Positions 33,291 through 40,578 of a DNA stretch of 42,412 nucleotides are shown here, one piece after another. The stretch covers positions 1-42,412 of the forward strand of contig CANPZR010000002.1 of assembly GCA_947589175.1 (NCBI GenBank). Direction: 5' to 3'. The position numbers were made by a program, and so were the translations under genes. This DNA comes from an uncultured Lachnospiraceae bacterium (GTDB taxonomy: Bacteria > Bacillota > Clostridia > Lachnospirales > Lachnospiraceae). Position 1 is the stretch's first letter. Each line of letters opens with the position of its first letter. The notes under the pieces are model-generated. The model did not search any database, had not been told where the DNA came from, and was given only the letters and a program-made list of their open reading frames with translations.

Positions 33291-34427
33291 TTATTCATTC
33301 TGCTGTTGAAAATCCGCCGGATACTCTCCCGCAATCTTCCCGACCACCGGATTTACAAACACATCACTGCCGCTCATCTGTATCAGCTGAAGCTCTTCCA
33401 TATACTGCGTAATCTCCCTGATGAGCTCTGCCGTCGTCTTTTCCCTGTAGGTCTTGATAAAACCGTTTCCATACATCGTCTTGCACGTTTCAATAATCTG
33501 CTCAAATTTTGCCCGTGAAATGCAGATTCTCTCATTCGCCGGCACCTCGATTTTCCCCTGTTCAACTTCGCGCAAGAGCAGCCCGCCGCACAAGAGCGCA
33601 ATATCCGAGAGCGTATTTTCTTCCGGAAAACACCGCCCCATGCGACTCTCCTCGCCTAACACCATAAAAGCGCTTGTCCGATGAATCTGAAGGCTGCAGT
33701 CAAACAGCTCCTCCAGCTCGCCCCGAAGCATCCCCCGGTAATTTCGGATATAGGCAAAATCCTCTTCGTTGCGATCCGTCTTGCTGATTCCCATAGACAT
33801 GATCAGATTGCGGTACACCCGCTGCCTGCGGACGATTCCGCGATCCGCGTTGATATCAATCCACTCCTCATTCAGAAAATCCTCCTGTCCCGTATATCCC
33901 ATGATGTCTCTGGTGAAATTCCGGGTAAAATATTTGGATACTCCTGTATTTTCATATAAAACCTCGCTGTCCGCGTCTTTTGCAAATCCCTCCTCATCCC
34001 CATCGTTTACATTCATCATGCCGCACCCGACACAAAATTTGATGACGCGGATCAAACTGCGCCGATGGTGGTAGACGGTCCAGTCCGTATCCATCTCCTG
34101 ATTCTGTCCCTGCACATATTCTGTGAGCTCCGACAGAACGAACTGCTCCTCCGGCTCCTTATCCTCTAAAAACATAAGGACACAGCAAAAATACACATAG
34201 TCCCGGATACCCTTAAATTCCAATATTCCCATCCAGTTCTCCGGCTCCGCGGGCACTTTTTCCGCCTTGACAAGCATAGGATTGACAATTACCTGATAGC
34301 CCATTTTTTCCATGAGAAATTTTTTTACTTCTCCCAGCTCATCCTTGAGCTGATAATACAGTTCTTTTTCCCGCGATTTCAGAATCCAGCGGCGACTGAG
34401 CAAAATCTCCAGCGCCTTCACTGCCAT
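33291..34427 (-). CDS. jetB: Wadjet type II subunit JetB (DUF2398, KITE/MukE-like)
   Basis: 378 residues of the TIGR02678/DUF2398 type, a winged-helix accessory (KITE) that bridges kleisin and SMC heads. It begins MAVKALEILLSRRWILKSREKELY, typical of the family. Segment YFTRNFTRDIMGY and the RVYRNLIMS helix are visible mid-protein. ATG at 34427 has GGAGG 4 bases upstream and overlaps the jetA stop by 10 bp; a GTG at 34421 would overlap by 4 bp. The open frame extends upstream to 34589 but this part is jetA shadow. Confidence 0.9.
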   Translation of the reverse strand: MAVKALEILLSRRWILKSREKELYYQLKDELGEVKKFLMEKMGYQVIVNPMLVKAEKVPAEPENWMGILEFKGIRDYVYFCCVLMFLEDKEPEEQFVLSELTEYVQGQNQEMDTDWTVYHHRRSLIRVIKFCVGCGMMNVNDGDEEGFAKDADSEVLYENTGVSKYFTRNFTRDIMGYTGQEDFLNEEWIDINADRGIVRRQRVYRNLIMSMGISKTDRNEEDFAYIRNYRGMLRGELEELFDCSLQIHRTSAFMVLGEESRMGRCFPEENTLSDIALLCGGLLLREVEQGKIEVPANERICISRAKFEQIIETCKTMYGNGFIKTYREKTTAELIREITQYMEELQLIQMSGSDVFVNPVVGKIAGEYPADFQQQNE

Positions 34428-35908
34428 CCCTCCTCCCCGGTAAATACCAATGTGTATGCGGGCATCGTAAATTCTCCATCGGTGCAATGAAGCACACAAG
34501 TCTCCCCTGCATTTTCCTCGATATAATACTCCCGTCCCTCCTCCGTCTTCGCCCTCTTGCTTTTTCTTTCCAGCGCCTTGGAGAGCCATGTCAGAAAAAC
34601 ATTCCGAATCTGCGGCTCAATCACTGGAAGTTTAGAAAAATCCAGACGGCCGCCCTCAATATATCCCTGCAGCAGAGCCCGTTCCCGCTGCGCGCGTTCC
34701 AGAATCTGGCGTCGGGTCCTCTCCTTTTCCTCCGTGCGGTACACAATTCCTGTCCTCTGGGTCTTTCCGCGGTAAGTGCGCACTCTCGGCTGTATCGTGA
34801 CCCAATGCGGCGGTTCCTCGTACACGCCGCTGTTGATGCTCTCCGTCTCCCGTATCACATCCGCTTTTAAGTGCAACGGCTTCTCAATGCCAAAGACACA
34901 GGCGGACAATCTGTGGGCCTCGTTCAGATTCCGGCATTTCATAAACATCTGTGCAAGCTTTTTGTACTCCTCCCGCCGATTCGCCCCGCGATTGCTCCAC
35001 TCGCTGATCCGCATGGCATAACGGGTAATCTTTCGTATGATTTCATTTGTCGTGTCAAATACCTTGCCCGCCTCTGACTCTTTCCCGTCTCCTCCATAAA
35101 ACCATCGGACAATGCTGTCCCATCGTCCCATGATATTCTCCCACACCTTTTCCTCCGACACTTCCACATCCATACGCGGAATCGCCAGCTCATACTCCTT
35201 CACGCTCGTCAGAATTTCCTCACATGTACGCTCATCCACTCCTTGAATATACTTCTCAATCATGGCCGCGTTCATCTGCAGGCTCTTCACAAAATTCCTC
35301 AGGTATTCAATCAGACGATCCTTGAACACGAGAAACTCTTTCGTCTTCATCATCTCTTCCGCTTTCACACTATTGAGCGTTCTCATGTAATCCTGATAAT
35401 TCTGGTTCAAGCGGACAAAATCATTGTTCAGGTCGTTCCACCATCCGTAAATCCTCTCGCCCGGCTGTCCCCGCATATCCTTCATCCGTGAAAAATGCAG
35501 GCGGATCCGTTCAAGCAGCGTCGGCTCCAGAGACGCCCCCTCAACAAACAAATTCTCCAGACGCACCACCATGCGCTCAATTTCAACCGAATATTCGGAT
35601 AACTGATAGCGGAATTTTTTATTTTTAAATTCCTCTATCGTGCTGACCTTGCGGGCATCCTGAATCGTGGCAAGGTTCCCCCACTCCACCAGCACAGCGA
35701 GATCCTGCTGGCACTGCTCCATCGTATAATCTGAAAAAAGAGGGTCCTGCCTGAGCTCCTCATACACTTCTTCCTGATACATCCAATATCTCAGTTGCTC
35801 ATAATATAAATAAAAAAGCCGCACAATAGGACGATACCGGTCTGTATTTTCCACATTCAGATACTTCGCCTCTGTGAGCGGCTTCGTCAATTTCTCTGTG
35901 ACCTTCAT
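34418..35908 (-). CDS. jetA: Wadjet type II kleisin JetA (DUF2397, MukF-like)
   Basis: 496 residues of the TIGR02677/DUF2397 type. The N-terminal winged-helix part (YRPIVRLFYLYYEQLRYWMYQEEVYEEL) is followed by long helical bundles and a C-terminal winged helix, the kleisin layout of MukF. It closes the SMC ring and recruits JetB. ATG at 35908 has AGGAGAGG about 9 bases upstream. First gene of the operon, with a strong promoter overlapped by a LexA-type box. Confidence 0.92.
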   Translation of the reverse strand: MKVTEKLTKPLTEAKYLNVENTDRYRPIVRLFYLYYEQLRYWMYQEEVYEELRQDPLFSDYTMEQCQQDLAVLVEWGNLATIQDARKVSTIEEFKNKKFRYQLSEYSVEIERMVVRLENLFVEGASLEPTLLERIRLHFSRMKDMRGQPGERIYGWWNDLNNDFVRLNQNYQDYMRTLNSVKAEEMMKTKEFLVFKDRLIEYLRNFVKSLQMNAAMIEKYIQGVDERTCEEILTSVKEYELAIPRMDVEVSEEKVWENIMGRWDSIVRWFYGGDGKESEAGKVFDTTNEIIRKITRYAMRISEWSNRGANRREEYKKLAQMFMKCRNLNEAHRLSACVFGIEKPLHLKADVIRETESINSGVYEEPPHWVTIQPRVRTYRGKTQRTGIVYRTEEKERTRRQILERAQRERALLQGYIEGGRLDFSKLPVIEPQIRNVFLTWLSKALERKSKRAKTEEGREYYIEENAGETCVLHCTDGEFTMPAYTLVFTGEEGWQ

Positions 35909-35951
35909 AAGGGGTAGCCTCTCCTTCCTTCGTCTTACGCTTACACTGTAT

Positions 35952-35993
35952 CGAACATATGTTCAGTATATCATGAATCCATTCTCGTGTAAA
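35952..35993 (-). promoter_or_regulatory. jet-sbc operon promoter with LexA/SOS box
   Basis: Minus-strand -35 TTTACA (35988-35993), 17-bp spacer, -10 TATACT (35965-35970). The plus-strand segment CGAACATATGTTCA (35952-35965) overlaps the last -10 base and the expected start site. It matches the Bacillus-type LexA consensus CGAAC-N4-GTTCG at 13 of 14 positions, with a perfect GAAC/GTTC dyad. LexA bound here would block transcription until DNA damage. Confidence 0.85.
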
Positions 35994-36025
35994 GGTTATT
36001 TTCTATTTTTTTCCTGCTGCTTTTT

Positions 36026-36649
36026 TTACTGCTTCATCACCCAGGCAAACGCCTTCGCCATTCTCTGATCGGTCTCCCTAAAATGCCCGCCCGGATTCCA
36101 TTCCAGAACGCAGGTTTTCCCCTGCCCTTTCAGCCAGTCATAGGTCTCGCGAATCCTCTCCCCCACGGTAGCCATAACGGGGTTCCGCGTCTTCTCCTCC
36201 TTGCTGCCAAGGCTGAGATACACCGTGTCGCTCTGAAATTCATGCTCTTTCATATATTCCACAAATCCCGGAAACCAAACCGAGGGGGACGCCGCGGCAA
36301 CCCCCTCAAATATACTCGTCTGGCACGCTGCCCATAAAGCAAACAGCCCCGCCAGCGAATAACCGCCGATGTAGTATCTCTTGCTCTGGTCGGTACAATA
36401 AGCAAGCACCTCCGAAAGCGTGCGGGCCGCCCCATCCCCAAAGTCTTCTTCCCCATACACCGCAGGGGCGCTCCACGGAGACAAATCCAAATTCCAATTC
36501 TCCACCTGAAAAGCAATTAACCGGAATCCTTCATCAACATTCTCACTTATGAAAGCAAATTCTTTTTCAAGCAGCGCGGCTTCGTGGGCATTGACCATCT
36601 GTATCAGAATTGTAGACGCTGATGGGGAACCGTATTCAAATGTAAGCAT
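36026..36649 (-). CDS. Alpha/beta-hydrolase, probable esterase
   Basis: 207 residues. The nucleophile elbow GGYSLAGLFALW (Ser98) and a late GGHF His match an alpha/beta hydrolase catalytic Ser-His pair, and the segment AAASPSVWFPGF resembles esterase-D-like proteins. No signal peptide, so cytoplasmic. Substrate unknown. ATG at 36649 with AGGAG 7 bases upstream is chosen; ATG at 36691 would add 14 residues of poor character. It precedes jetA in the same direction with no clear terminator between, but jetA has its own promoter. Confidence 0.75.
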   Translation of the reverse strand: MLTFEYGSPSASTILIQMVNAHEAALLEKEFAFISENVDEGFRLIAFQVENWNLDLSPWSAPAVYGEEDFGDGAARTLSEVLAYCTDQSKRYYIGGYSLAGLFALWAACQTSIFEGVAAASPSVWFPGFVEYMKEHEFQSDTVYLSLGSKEEKTRNPVMATVGERIRETYDWLKGQGKTCVLEWNPGGHFRETDQRMAKAFAWVMKQ

Positions 36650-36712
36650 TGTAAATCTCCTATTTTTTGCGCATTTTGCCGGGACTCTCATATCCTCTCT
36701 TGTTGCTTTTAC

Positions 36713-37111
36713 TTAATTTGCGTTCAGCTTAGACAAAAGAGCTTCCTGAAGCGTCTGCGAAAAATTTATTCCCCGTCTTGTGGCCTCATCGTTCATCCAC
36801 TCCGGGATGCTCAACGTCTTCTTTACTGCTCTTGACCGACTTTTTCTCCAATATTCATACATGTCAATCTCAACCACCATAAGGCAGCCGCCCTCTTCCG
36901 CTTTAATCGCATCCGGCTCCGATGCTTCCGGAATCTTTTCACCTGCCTCCATCATGCTTGAGATAGACAGACCGAGCGCATCCACCGCCATCTCATACGA
37001 CTGTTTCATATCCTCACCCTGTGTCATACATTCTGGGATATCCGGGAATGTCACCCAGAACCCGCCTTCCTCCGCTCTGTGAAAAATGGCAGGGAAAAAA
37101 AGTCTTTCCAT
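36713..37111 (-). CDS. HicB-family antitoxin-like protein, without a visible HicA
   Basis: 132 residues. About 1-70 are the HicB partial RNase H-like fold (FFPAIFHRAEEGGFWVTFPDIPECMTQGE). About 95-130 are a C-terminal ribbon-helix-helix-like DNA-binding part (KKTLSIPEWMNDEATRRGINFSQTLQEALL). No hicA-like toxin ORF (about 60 residues) is found on either side, so it is an orphan or acts as a stand-alone regulator. ATG at 37111 follows AAGGAGG; the longer frame to 37168 starts upstream of the promoter. Confidence 0.88.
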   Translation of the reverse strand: MERLFFPAIFHRAEEGGFWVTFPDIPECMTQGEDMKQSYEMAVDALGLSISSMMEAGEKIPEASEPDAIKAEEGGCLMVVEIDMYEYWRKSRSRAVKKTLSIPEWMNDEATRRGINFSQTLQEALLSKLNAN

Positions 37112-37139
37112 ACGTGACAGCCTCCTTTTCCTTATCTTG

Positions 37140-37168
37140 ATTATATTACGTATTCTTACGTATTGCAA
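37140..37168 (-). promoter_or_regulatory. hicB promoter with TACGTA operators in the spacer
   Basis: TTGCAA (37163-37168), 17-bp spacer, TATAAT (37140-37145) on the minus strand. The spacer holds two TACGTA palindromes (37147-37152 and 37157-37162) spaced by 4 bp, so centres are 10 bp apart, one helical turn. This suits autorepression by the RHH domain of HicB. Confidence 0.8.
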
Positions 37169-37231
37169 GACTTTTTACATAATTTACACAATTCTACATT
37201 CATTCATGATAAATGACTACCAAATTCAAGT

Positions 37232-37299
37232 TTCACCAATCTTACCTTTCCTCCTCATACTCCTCGATTGCGCCATCTACGCCATACGCATATTCCCTC
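37232..37299 (-). pseudogene. 3'-end fragment of the Ser-rich secreted protein gene
   Basis: This stretch is nearly identical to the last 65 bases of the secreted-protein gene at 40895-41374. Translated, it gives EYAYGVDGAIEEYEEER then a stop where the intact gene has EEEGEDW. It lies directly after the stop of the 68-residue gene, so a recombination event left only the tail. Confidence 0.75.
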
Positions 37300-37300
37300 C

Positions 37301-37507
37301 CTATCTCTTTTTCTTATTTTCCATACTTGAAACAACTGCTCCCAATTTTAACGAATCTTCCAGTGTCCATTTCTTTCCAGAACCAATACTCGCTCCCATT
37401 GCTGCTCCGAAAACAGCTCCCTTGTCAATTTTCTTGTTCTTATCAAAAGCTCCTCCTGTACCCAACGCTGCTCCTACAATCGCATCCTTGTCTCCAAATA
37501 ATCCCAT
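37301..37507 (-). CDS. Small Gly/Ala-rich protein of unknown function
   Basis: 68 residues starting MGLFGDKDAIVGAALGTGG. It has Gly/Ala-rich glycine-zipper-like segments (AALGTGGAF, GAVFGAAMGASIGSG) and a basic C-terminus. Glycine-zipper peptides can insert in membranes, but function is not known. ATG at 37507 has GGGAG 6 bases upstream. It ends exactly where the duplicated fragment of the Ser-rich gene begins, so its own original 3' context may have been replaced. Confidence 0.6.
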   Translation of the reverse strand: MGLFGDKDAIVGAALGTGGAFDKNKKIDKGAVFGAAMGASIGSGKKWTLEDSLKLGAVVSSMENKKKR

Positions 37508-37536
37508 ATTAATCTCCCTTCCGACCACTATGTAGT

Positions 37537-37617
37537 CTAAAACATCAACAAATATTTAATTGTTATCAAAGTAAATTTCCTGCAGCCTTCACAAAATATC
37601 TTTTCTTTCTTGGTCAT
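37537..37617 (-). CDS. Possible 26-residue ORF or truncated gene start
   Basis: ATG at 37617 preceded by GGGAGG with 5-6 bases spacing encodes MTKKEKIFCEGCRKFTLITI and six further residues before TAG at 37537. The CxxC pair suggests the start of a zinc-ribbon protein that was cut off. The excellent SD is the main support. It is followed by the 68-residue gene 30 bp later. Confidence 0.3.
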   Translation of the reverse strand: MTKKEKIFCEGCRKFTLITIKYLLMF

Positions 37618-37700
37618 TCACACCTCCCGCTTTCTTGTGTTGTGAATTCACATTGCTCTTAAATTTTTGCCGACTCCATGTTATGCTCCATATTATTTAT

Positions 37701-37871
37701 TTTTCTTGGTTATCTTGCACTTCCATTCTACATCCTTACCAGTACCATAAAACGGTCTTGTTCTTCGAACTTATGTTTCCCTTATGGTCGAAAATATAAG
37801 TGCGACCATGCTGGACACACCCTATAAAAACTATGCCAGTTCATTTTTTTACTTTATGCCGTATTTTTCCT
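37701..37871 (-). repeat. Dispersed hairpin repeat, copy A
   Basis: First of three copies (others at 40262-40381 and 41726-41845). The core shares TTCTTCGAACTTAT, CGAAAATATAAGTGC and a GTGCG..CACAC dyad. The left part (37701-37761) matches copy C closely; the right part (to 37871) matches copy B and runs into the 3' end of the neighbouring small gene. Its GC dyad has decayed relative to copy B. It lies downstream of the 86-residue gene on the minus strand, where its hairpins may end transcription. Confidence 0.75.
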
Positions 37872-38109
37872 GCAACCGCTTAACTTCTTGGCCGAACCGA
37901 CGTGTGATTTCCCTTCTTTCTTTCATTTCCGGATTTCCGTCGATTCCGGCATTTCTTGGCTTGTCTTTATACTTTTCCTCAATAGCCTCCGCCTGACTCA
38001 TTGTTTCTTCCATCAATCGTTTTCCTTCCTCCATATATGCGTCCCATGCTTCTTTATCGTTTCTTTCTTTCATACTTGAAGCCATACTTTTTCGCCAACC
38101 TCCTGACAT
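37849..38109 (-). CDS. Small charged helical protein, paralogue of the 72-residue gene
   Basis: 86 residues, highly charged, probably all helical (EEGKRLMEETMSQAEAIEEKY; then ITRRFGQEVKRLQEKYGIK). Its C-terminus is related to that of the 72-residue protein at 40342-40560 (both have G-I/L-D..N, a charged helix, then EKYGIK), and the downstream DNA is the same repeat. ATG at 38109 has GGAGG 8 bases upstream. Function unknown. Confidence 0.65.
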   Translation of the reverse strand: MSGGWRKSMASSMKERNDKEAWDAYMEEGKRLMEETMSQAEAIEEKYKDKPRNAGIDGNPEMKERREITRRFGQEVKRLQEKYGIK

Positions 38110-38127
38110 TTGACTTCCCTCCGGATA

Positions 38128-38156
38128 ATTCTATCATATTAAACTATGCTTATCAG
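38128..38156 (-). promoter_or_regulatory. Promoter of the 86-residue gene (cassette promoter)
   Basis: CTGATA (38151-38156), 17-bp spacer, TAGAAT (38128-38133). The surrounding 50 bases are nearly the same as upstream of the 69-residue gene (40787-40815), so the promoter was duplicated with the cassette. Confidence 0.6.
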
Positions 38157-38250
38157 TACTTTATTAAGCTATTCTTTAATTTCTTTTGCATCTTGTCAGC
38201 ACAATATTGCACAAATGCGGATAAGTTCATGTTTTTCAACTTTGCTGTGT

Positions 38251-38853
38251 CTATCTAACAATCCGAAATATTCTCGAGTCATATGTATGAGAATCAACTA
38301 CTGATACTCTACAATTTATCCATTGAAGTTTTTTGTTCATACTATCCTGTAACGCTTTCATGATCATCTTTTTGGATCGCGTCTTCCCAGCAAAATCGCC
38401 TTCAAGAAACAAAATAACATATTTCTTTTTCGAATCATCAGGAAAGCTGTCACTTAACATAAATTGTATACATTCCCTTAAATCGTCCACACACTCTTTT
38501 GTATCTTCAAAGGATTTTGCCCCAACCAAAGCAGCTAATGTCATTGCTGCTTTCTGTGCTACTTCAATATCCAGACTATCTCTGCCCTCCACATCAACAG
38601 AAGTATGTGTCGTATCGTGTTTTTGGTTATTCGGGAAAATTCTCCACCGACAATTTCCTTCATTCCCAGTACAGTTCTTTACTTCTATAAAAGCAATCTT
38701 ATCTTTATTAACAGAGATAAAATCAACACCCTTTGCTCCCGGTAATTTATTGAAATAATCCCTATAAAATTTTGTATCATCAAATTTTATCACCGTATCA
38801 TTCTCTGAAAACTGAAACTTTAATCCACTTTCTTTCCTGATATTATTCTCCAT
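38251..38853 (-). CDS. PD-(D/E)XK-type nuclease-like protein paired with an ATPase
   Basis: 200 residues. Residues about 40-60 give a PD-(D/E)XK core: GVDFISV (Asp44) then IAFIEVKN (Glu57, Lys59), with a later helix DSLDIEVAQKAAMTLAALVG that fits the fold's conserved helix. The C-terminal half (YVILFLEGDF; INCRVSVVDSH) is a mixed alpha/beta region. It starts 11 bp inside the end of the ATPase gene (AGAGG 7 bases before ATG 38853), so the two are translationally coupled and likely form one complex. A defence nuclease or effector is the best inference; no named system is recognised. Confidence 0.7.
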   Translation of the reverse strand: MENNIRKESGLKFQFSENDTVIKFDDTKFYRDYFNKLPGAKGVDFISVNKDKIAFIEVKNCTGNEGNCRWRIFPNNQKHDTTHTSVDVEGRDSLDIEVAQKAAMTLAALVGAKSFEDTKECVDDLRECIQFMLSDSFPDDSKKKYVILFLEGDFAGKTRSKKMIMKALQDSMNKKLQWINCRVSVVDSHTYDSRIFRIVR

Positions 38854-39907
38854 AAATAATCCTCTGTTCTCTATCATACATCGCATCAAATTCCTCCATA
38901 ATTGCATTATGTTCCAAATCAGATGCTGAATTTTTTATTTCGTAACTAATATTTCGTGTTTTTTCATCCCTAAACAATGAAATAAATCTGATATCCAATT
39001 TTTGGGGATTTAATTCCGGATAAGCTTCAATCATATTAAACTCCTGTTGAATAAAATAATCATGTGTGGAAACAAAAATCTGTACTCCCATCTGTGCTAA
39101 AGCAACCATTGCCTGTACAATTGGGTGAATCATTTTAGGATTCATATTCGTTTCTGGCTCATCCCAGAATAAAATTGTATTTTTATTTAAACTTCCTGAA
39201 AGAATCATATAAACAATCATGGATAGCTTTCTATATCCATCTGAAAGCAATCCCATCTCAAATTCACCTTCACCTTTGATTTTGAAATAAAATTTCTTGT
39301 TTTTCTGAACAATTTGTCCTTTCATTATGTCTTCCAAATTATTTAATACCTGATTCTGTTCAGTAGTGTTAGGACCTTTTGAAATTGGTCGATCCAAAAG
39401 TTTTGCAAGGTCATAATACATCTCTTCGAAATCTATATGATATTCATCATATAACGACACAAAATGTTCTACCGTAGAAATCATTTCCTTTGTAGGAATA
39501 TAAATAACATCATATTTCTCTGTTTTCTTACTTTGTACTATGGAAACATCTGCATGATTTTCCTGTCTATTTCCAAATCCAACTGCAATCTTTTGATTCT
39601 TATCCAAATCGAGAGAAAATTCTGTTCTGTTACTTCCTTGTTTACGGCTTACTAATCTGCCAATTTTCATTTCATCAGGACGGAACACACCTTGGATTTT
39701 TTTTACAAAAATCTGCTCTTCCATCTCTTTTGTCAAATTATCTCTATTTCCATTACTAAGCGGTTTTATCAAAGAATACATCACTTTCAAAATCGTTGTT
39801 TTTCCGGTGCTATTTTCACCACTAATAACATTAATGTTATCTGACCAATTCATTTCTGCATTTTCAAACGCCATAAAATTATTTAATGTTAACTTTTTAA
39901 TTTTCAT
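38843..39907 (-). CDS. AAA/ABC-like ATPase (AAA_15/AAA_21 type) of a two-gene unit
   Basis: 354 residues. Walker A GENSTGKTT is at 30-38. The signature-like LLSDGYRKLSMI is at 220-231, Walker B ILFWDEPETNMNP at 245-257 with catalytic Glu, and a late His in FVSTHDYF at 278-285. There is no coiled coil, so it is the compact ATPase seen with OLD, Septu, PARIS and similar defence proteins, but without a fused nuclease. The overlapping downstream nuclease-like gene would supply that. Codon use and AT content differ clearly from the core genes to the left, a sign of transfer. ATG at 39907 follows GAGGTGAT. Confidence 0.85.
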   Translation of the reverse strand: MKIKKLTLNNFMAFENAEMNWSDNINVISGENSTGKTTILKVMYSLIKPLSNGNRDNLTKEMEEQIFVKKIQGVFRPDEMKIGRLVSRKQGSNRTEFSLDLDKNQKIAVGFGNRQENHADVSIVQSKKTEKYDVIYIPTKEMISTVEHFVSLYDEYHIDFEEMYYDLAKLLDRPISKGPNTTEQNQVLNNLEDIMKGQIVQKNKKFYFKIKGEGEFEMGLLSDGYRKLSMIVYMILSGSLNKNTILFWDEPETNMNPKMIHPIVQAMVALAQMGVQIFVSTHDYFIQQEFNMIEAYPELNPQKLDIRFISLFRDEKTRNISYEIKNSASDLEHNAIMEEFDAMYDREQRIIYGE

Positions 39908-40061
39908 ATCTATTTATCACCTCATTCTTCACTCTATATTTTTGCCTATAAATCTATTTTTAATGCCCTCTTCCCTTCCTGAGACAGAATAAATGTTTTA
40001 ATAATCCCTGAGGAATTCGCAATTTTAACAATTATCCAGATAAATCCCCTAATTATGTGCT

Positions 40062-40090
40062 ATTCTATCATATAAAACCCTGTTTTTCAA
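40062..40090 (-). promoter_or_regulatory. Promoter of the ATPase-nuclease unit
   Basis: TTGAAA (40085-40090), 17-bp spacer, TAGAAT (40062-40067) on the minus strand. The -10 region TATATGATAGAAT resembles the promoters of the neighbouring small-gene cassettes. The leader to the ATPase start is about 150 bases; I see no clear structure in it. Confidence 0.65.
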
Positions 40091-40261
40091 TAATAATCGT
40101 AGAAATGATAATTTCCTTCTCTCTTTTGCAATTAAAAGGGGATCCATCAGCCAGCGATATCTGACGAATTCTCTGTTTCTTTTTATAAGCACATCTAGCA
40201 CTTTTACCATATATGTCTACAAGCCGTTCTCTATATTCATCATTATTCTCTACGCAAGCCG
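40091..40261 (-). other. Non-repeat stretch with an unconvincing open frame
   Basis: A minus-strand frame is open from 40331 to 40068, but its start lies inside the dispersed repeat and its end inside the ATPase promoter, and no SD is present. The middle part (about 45 residues, ending ISLADGSPFNCKREKE) could be a remnant of a lost gene. I cannot assign it. Confidence 0.3.
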
Positions 40262-40381
40262 AACGGTCTTGTTCTTCGAACTTATATTTTCCTTGCAGTC
40301 GAAAATATAAGTGCGCCCATGCTGGGCGCACCCTATAAAAACTATGTCAGTTCATTTTTTGGCTTTATGCCGTATTTTTCC
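40262..40381 (-). repeat. Dispersed hairpin repeat, copy B (best-preserved stems)
   Basis: Contains three stems in a row: GTTC/GAAC around TTC; CTTATATTTTC with GAAAATATAAG (11 bp); and GTGCGCCCA with TGGGCGCAC (9 bp, 3-base loop). It directly follows the stop of the 72-residue gene on the minus strand. Both longer stems are perfect here and degenerate in copies A and C, so this may be the parent or the copy under selection. Confidence 0.8.
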
Positions 40382-40560
40382 CTGATTTCATCCACACGCC
40401 TATCCATTTCTTTGTCGATATAGGCATAATACTCCCTGTTGGTATCCAGGCCACGATTTATGCCCTCTTTTTTTAGGCGGGCCATAACTTTGAGCGTTTC
40501 ATTGGTAGCCCACCGAAGAACGTCCATACATTCTTCGTCCGCTTTCTCCTCATTCGTCAC
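40342..40560 (-). CDS. Small charged helical protein of unknown function
   Basis: 72 residues, acidic and basic residues alternating in helical patterns, with C-terminus EIREKYGIKPKNELT related to the 86-residue protein at 37849-38109. Start is GTG at 40560 with GGAGG 7 bases upstream. It lies 18 bp after the 69-residue gene and probably shares its transcript. A truncated second copy of its start is at 41807-41884. Confidence 0.65.
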   Translation of the reverse strand: MTNEEKADEECMDVLRWATNETLKVMARLKKEGINRGLDTNREYYAYIDKEMDRRVDEIREKYGIKPKNELT

Positions 40561-40578
40561 GCTTCCACCTCCTGTAAC

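Noticed and set aside
34428..34589. Upstream extension of jetB
   Set aside because: This is antiphase reading of jetA coding sequence; the ATG at 34427 with SD begins the conserved JetB N-terminus.
36026..37500. A HicA toxin partner for HicB
   Set aside because: No minus- or plus-strand frame of about 60 residues with an SD and the HicA dsRBD-like pattern is present next to hicB.
37086..37535. Plus-strand ORF of 149 codons across the hicB upstream region
   Set aside because: It crosses the hicB promoter, the pseudogene fragment and the 68-residue gene on the other strand, has no SD, and its composition is that of a shadow frame.
40267..40282. GTTCTTCGAAC in the dispersed repeat as a LexA box
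   Set aside because: The half-sites are in the wrong order (GTTC first, GAAC second) with a 3-base centre; LexA needs GAAC-N4-GTTC.
40068..40331. 87-residue minus-strand open frame
   Set aside because: Its start is inside the dispersed repeat, its end covers the ATPase promoter, it has no SD and no recognisable family. It is kept only as a note on the non-repeat stretch.
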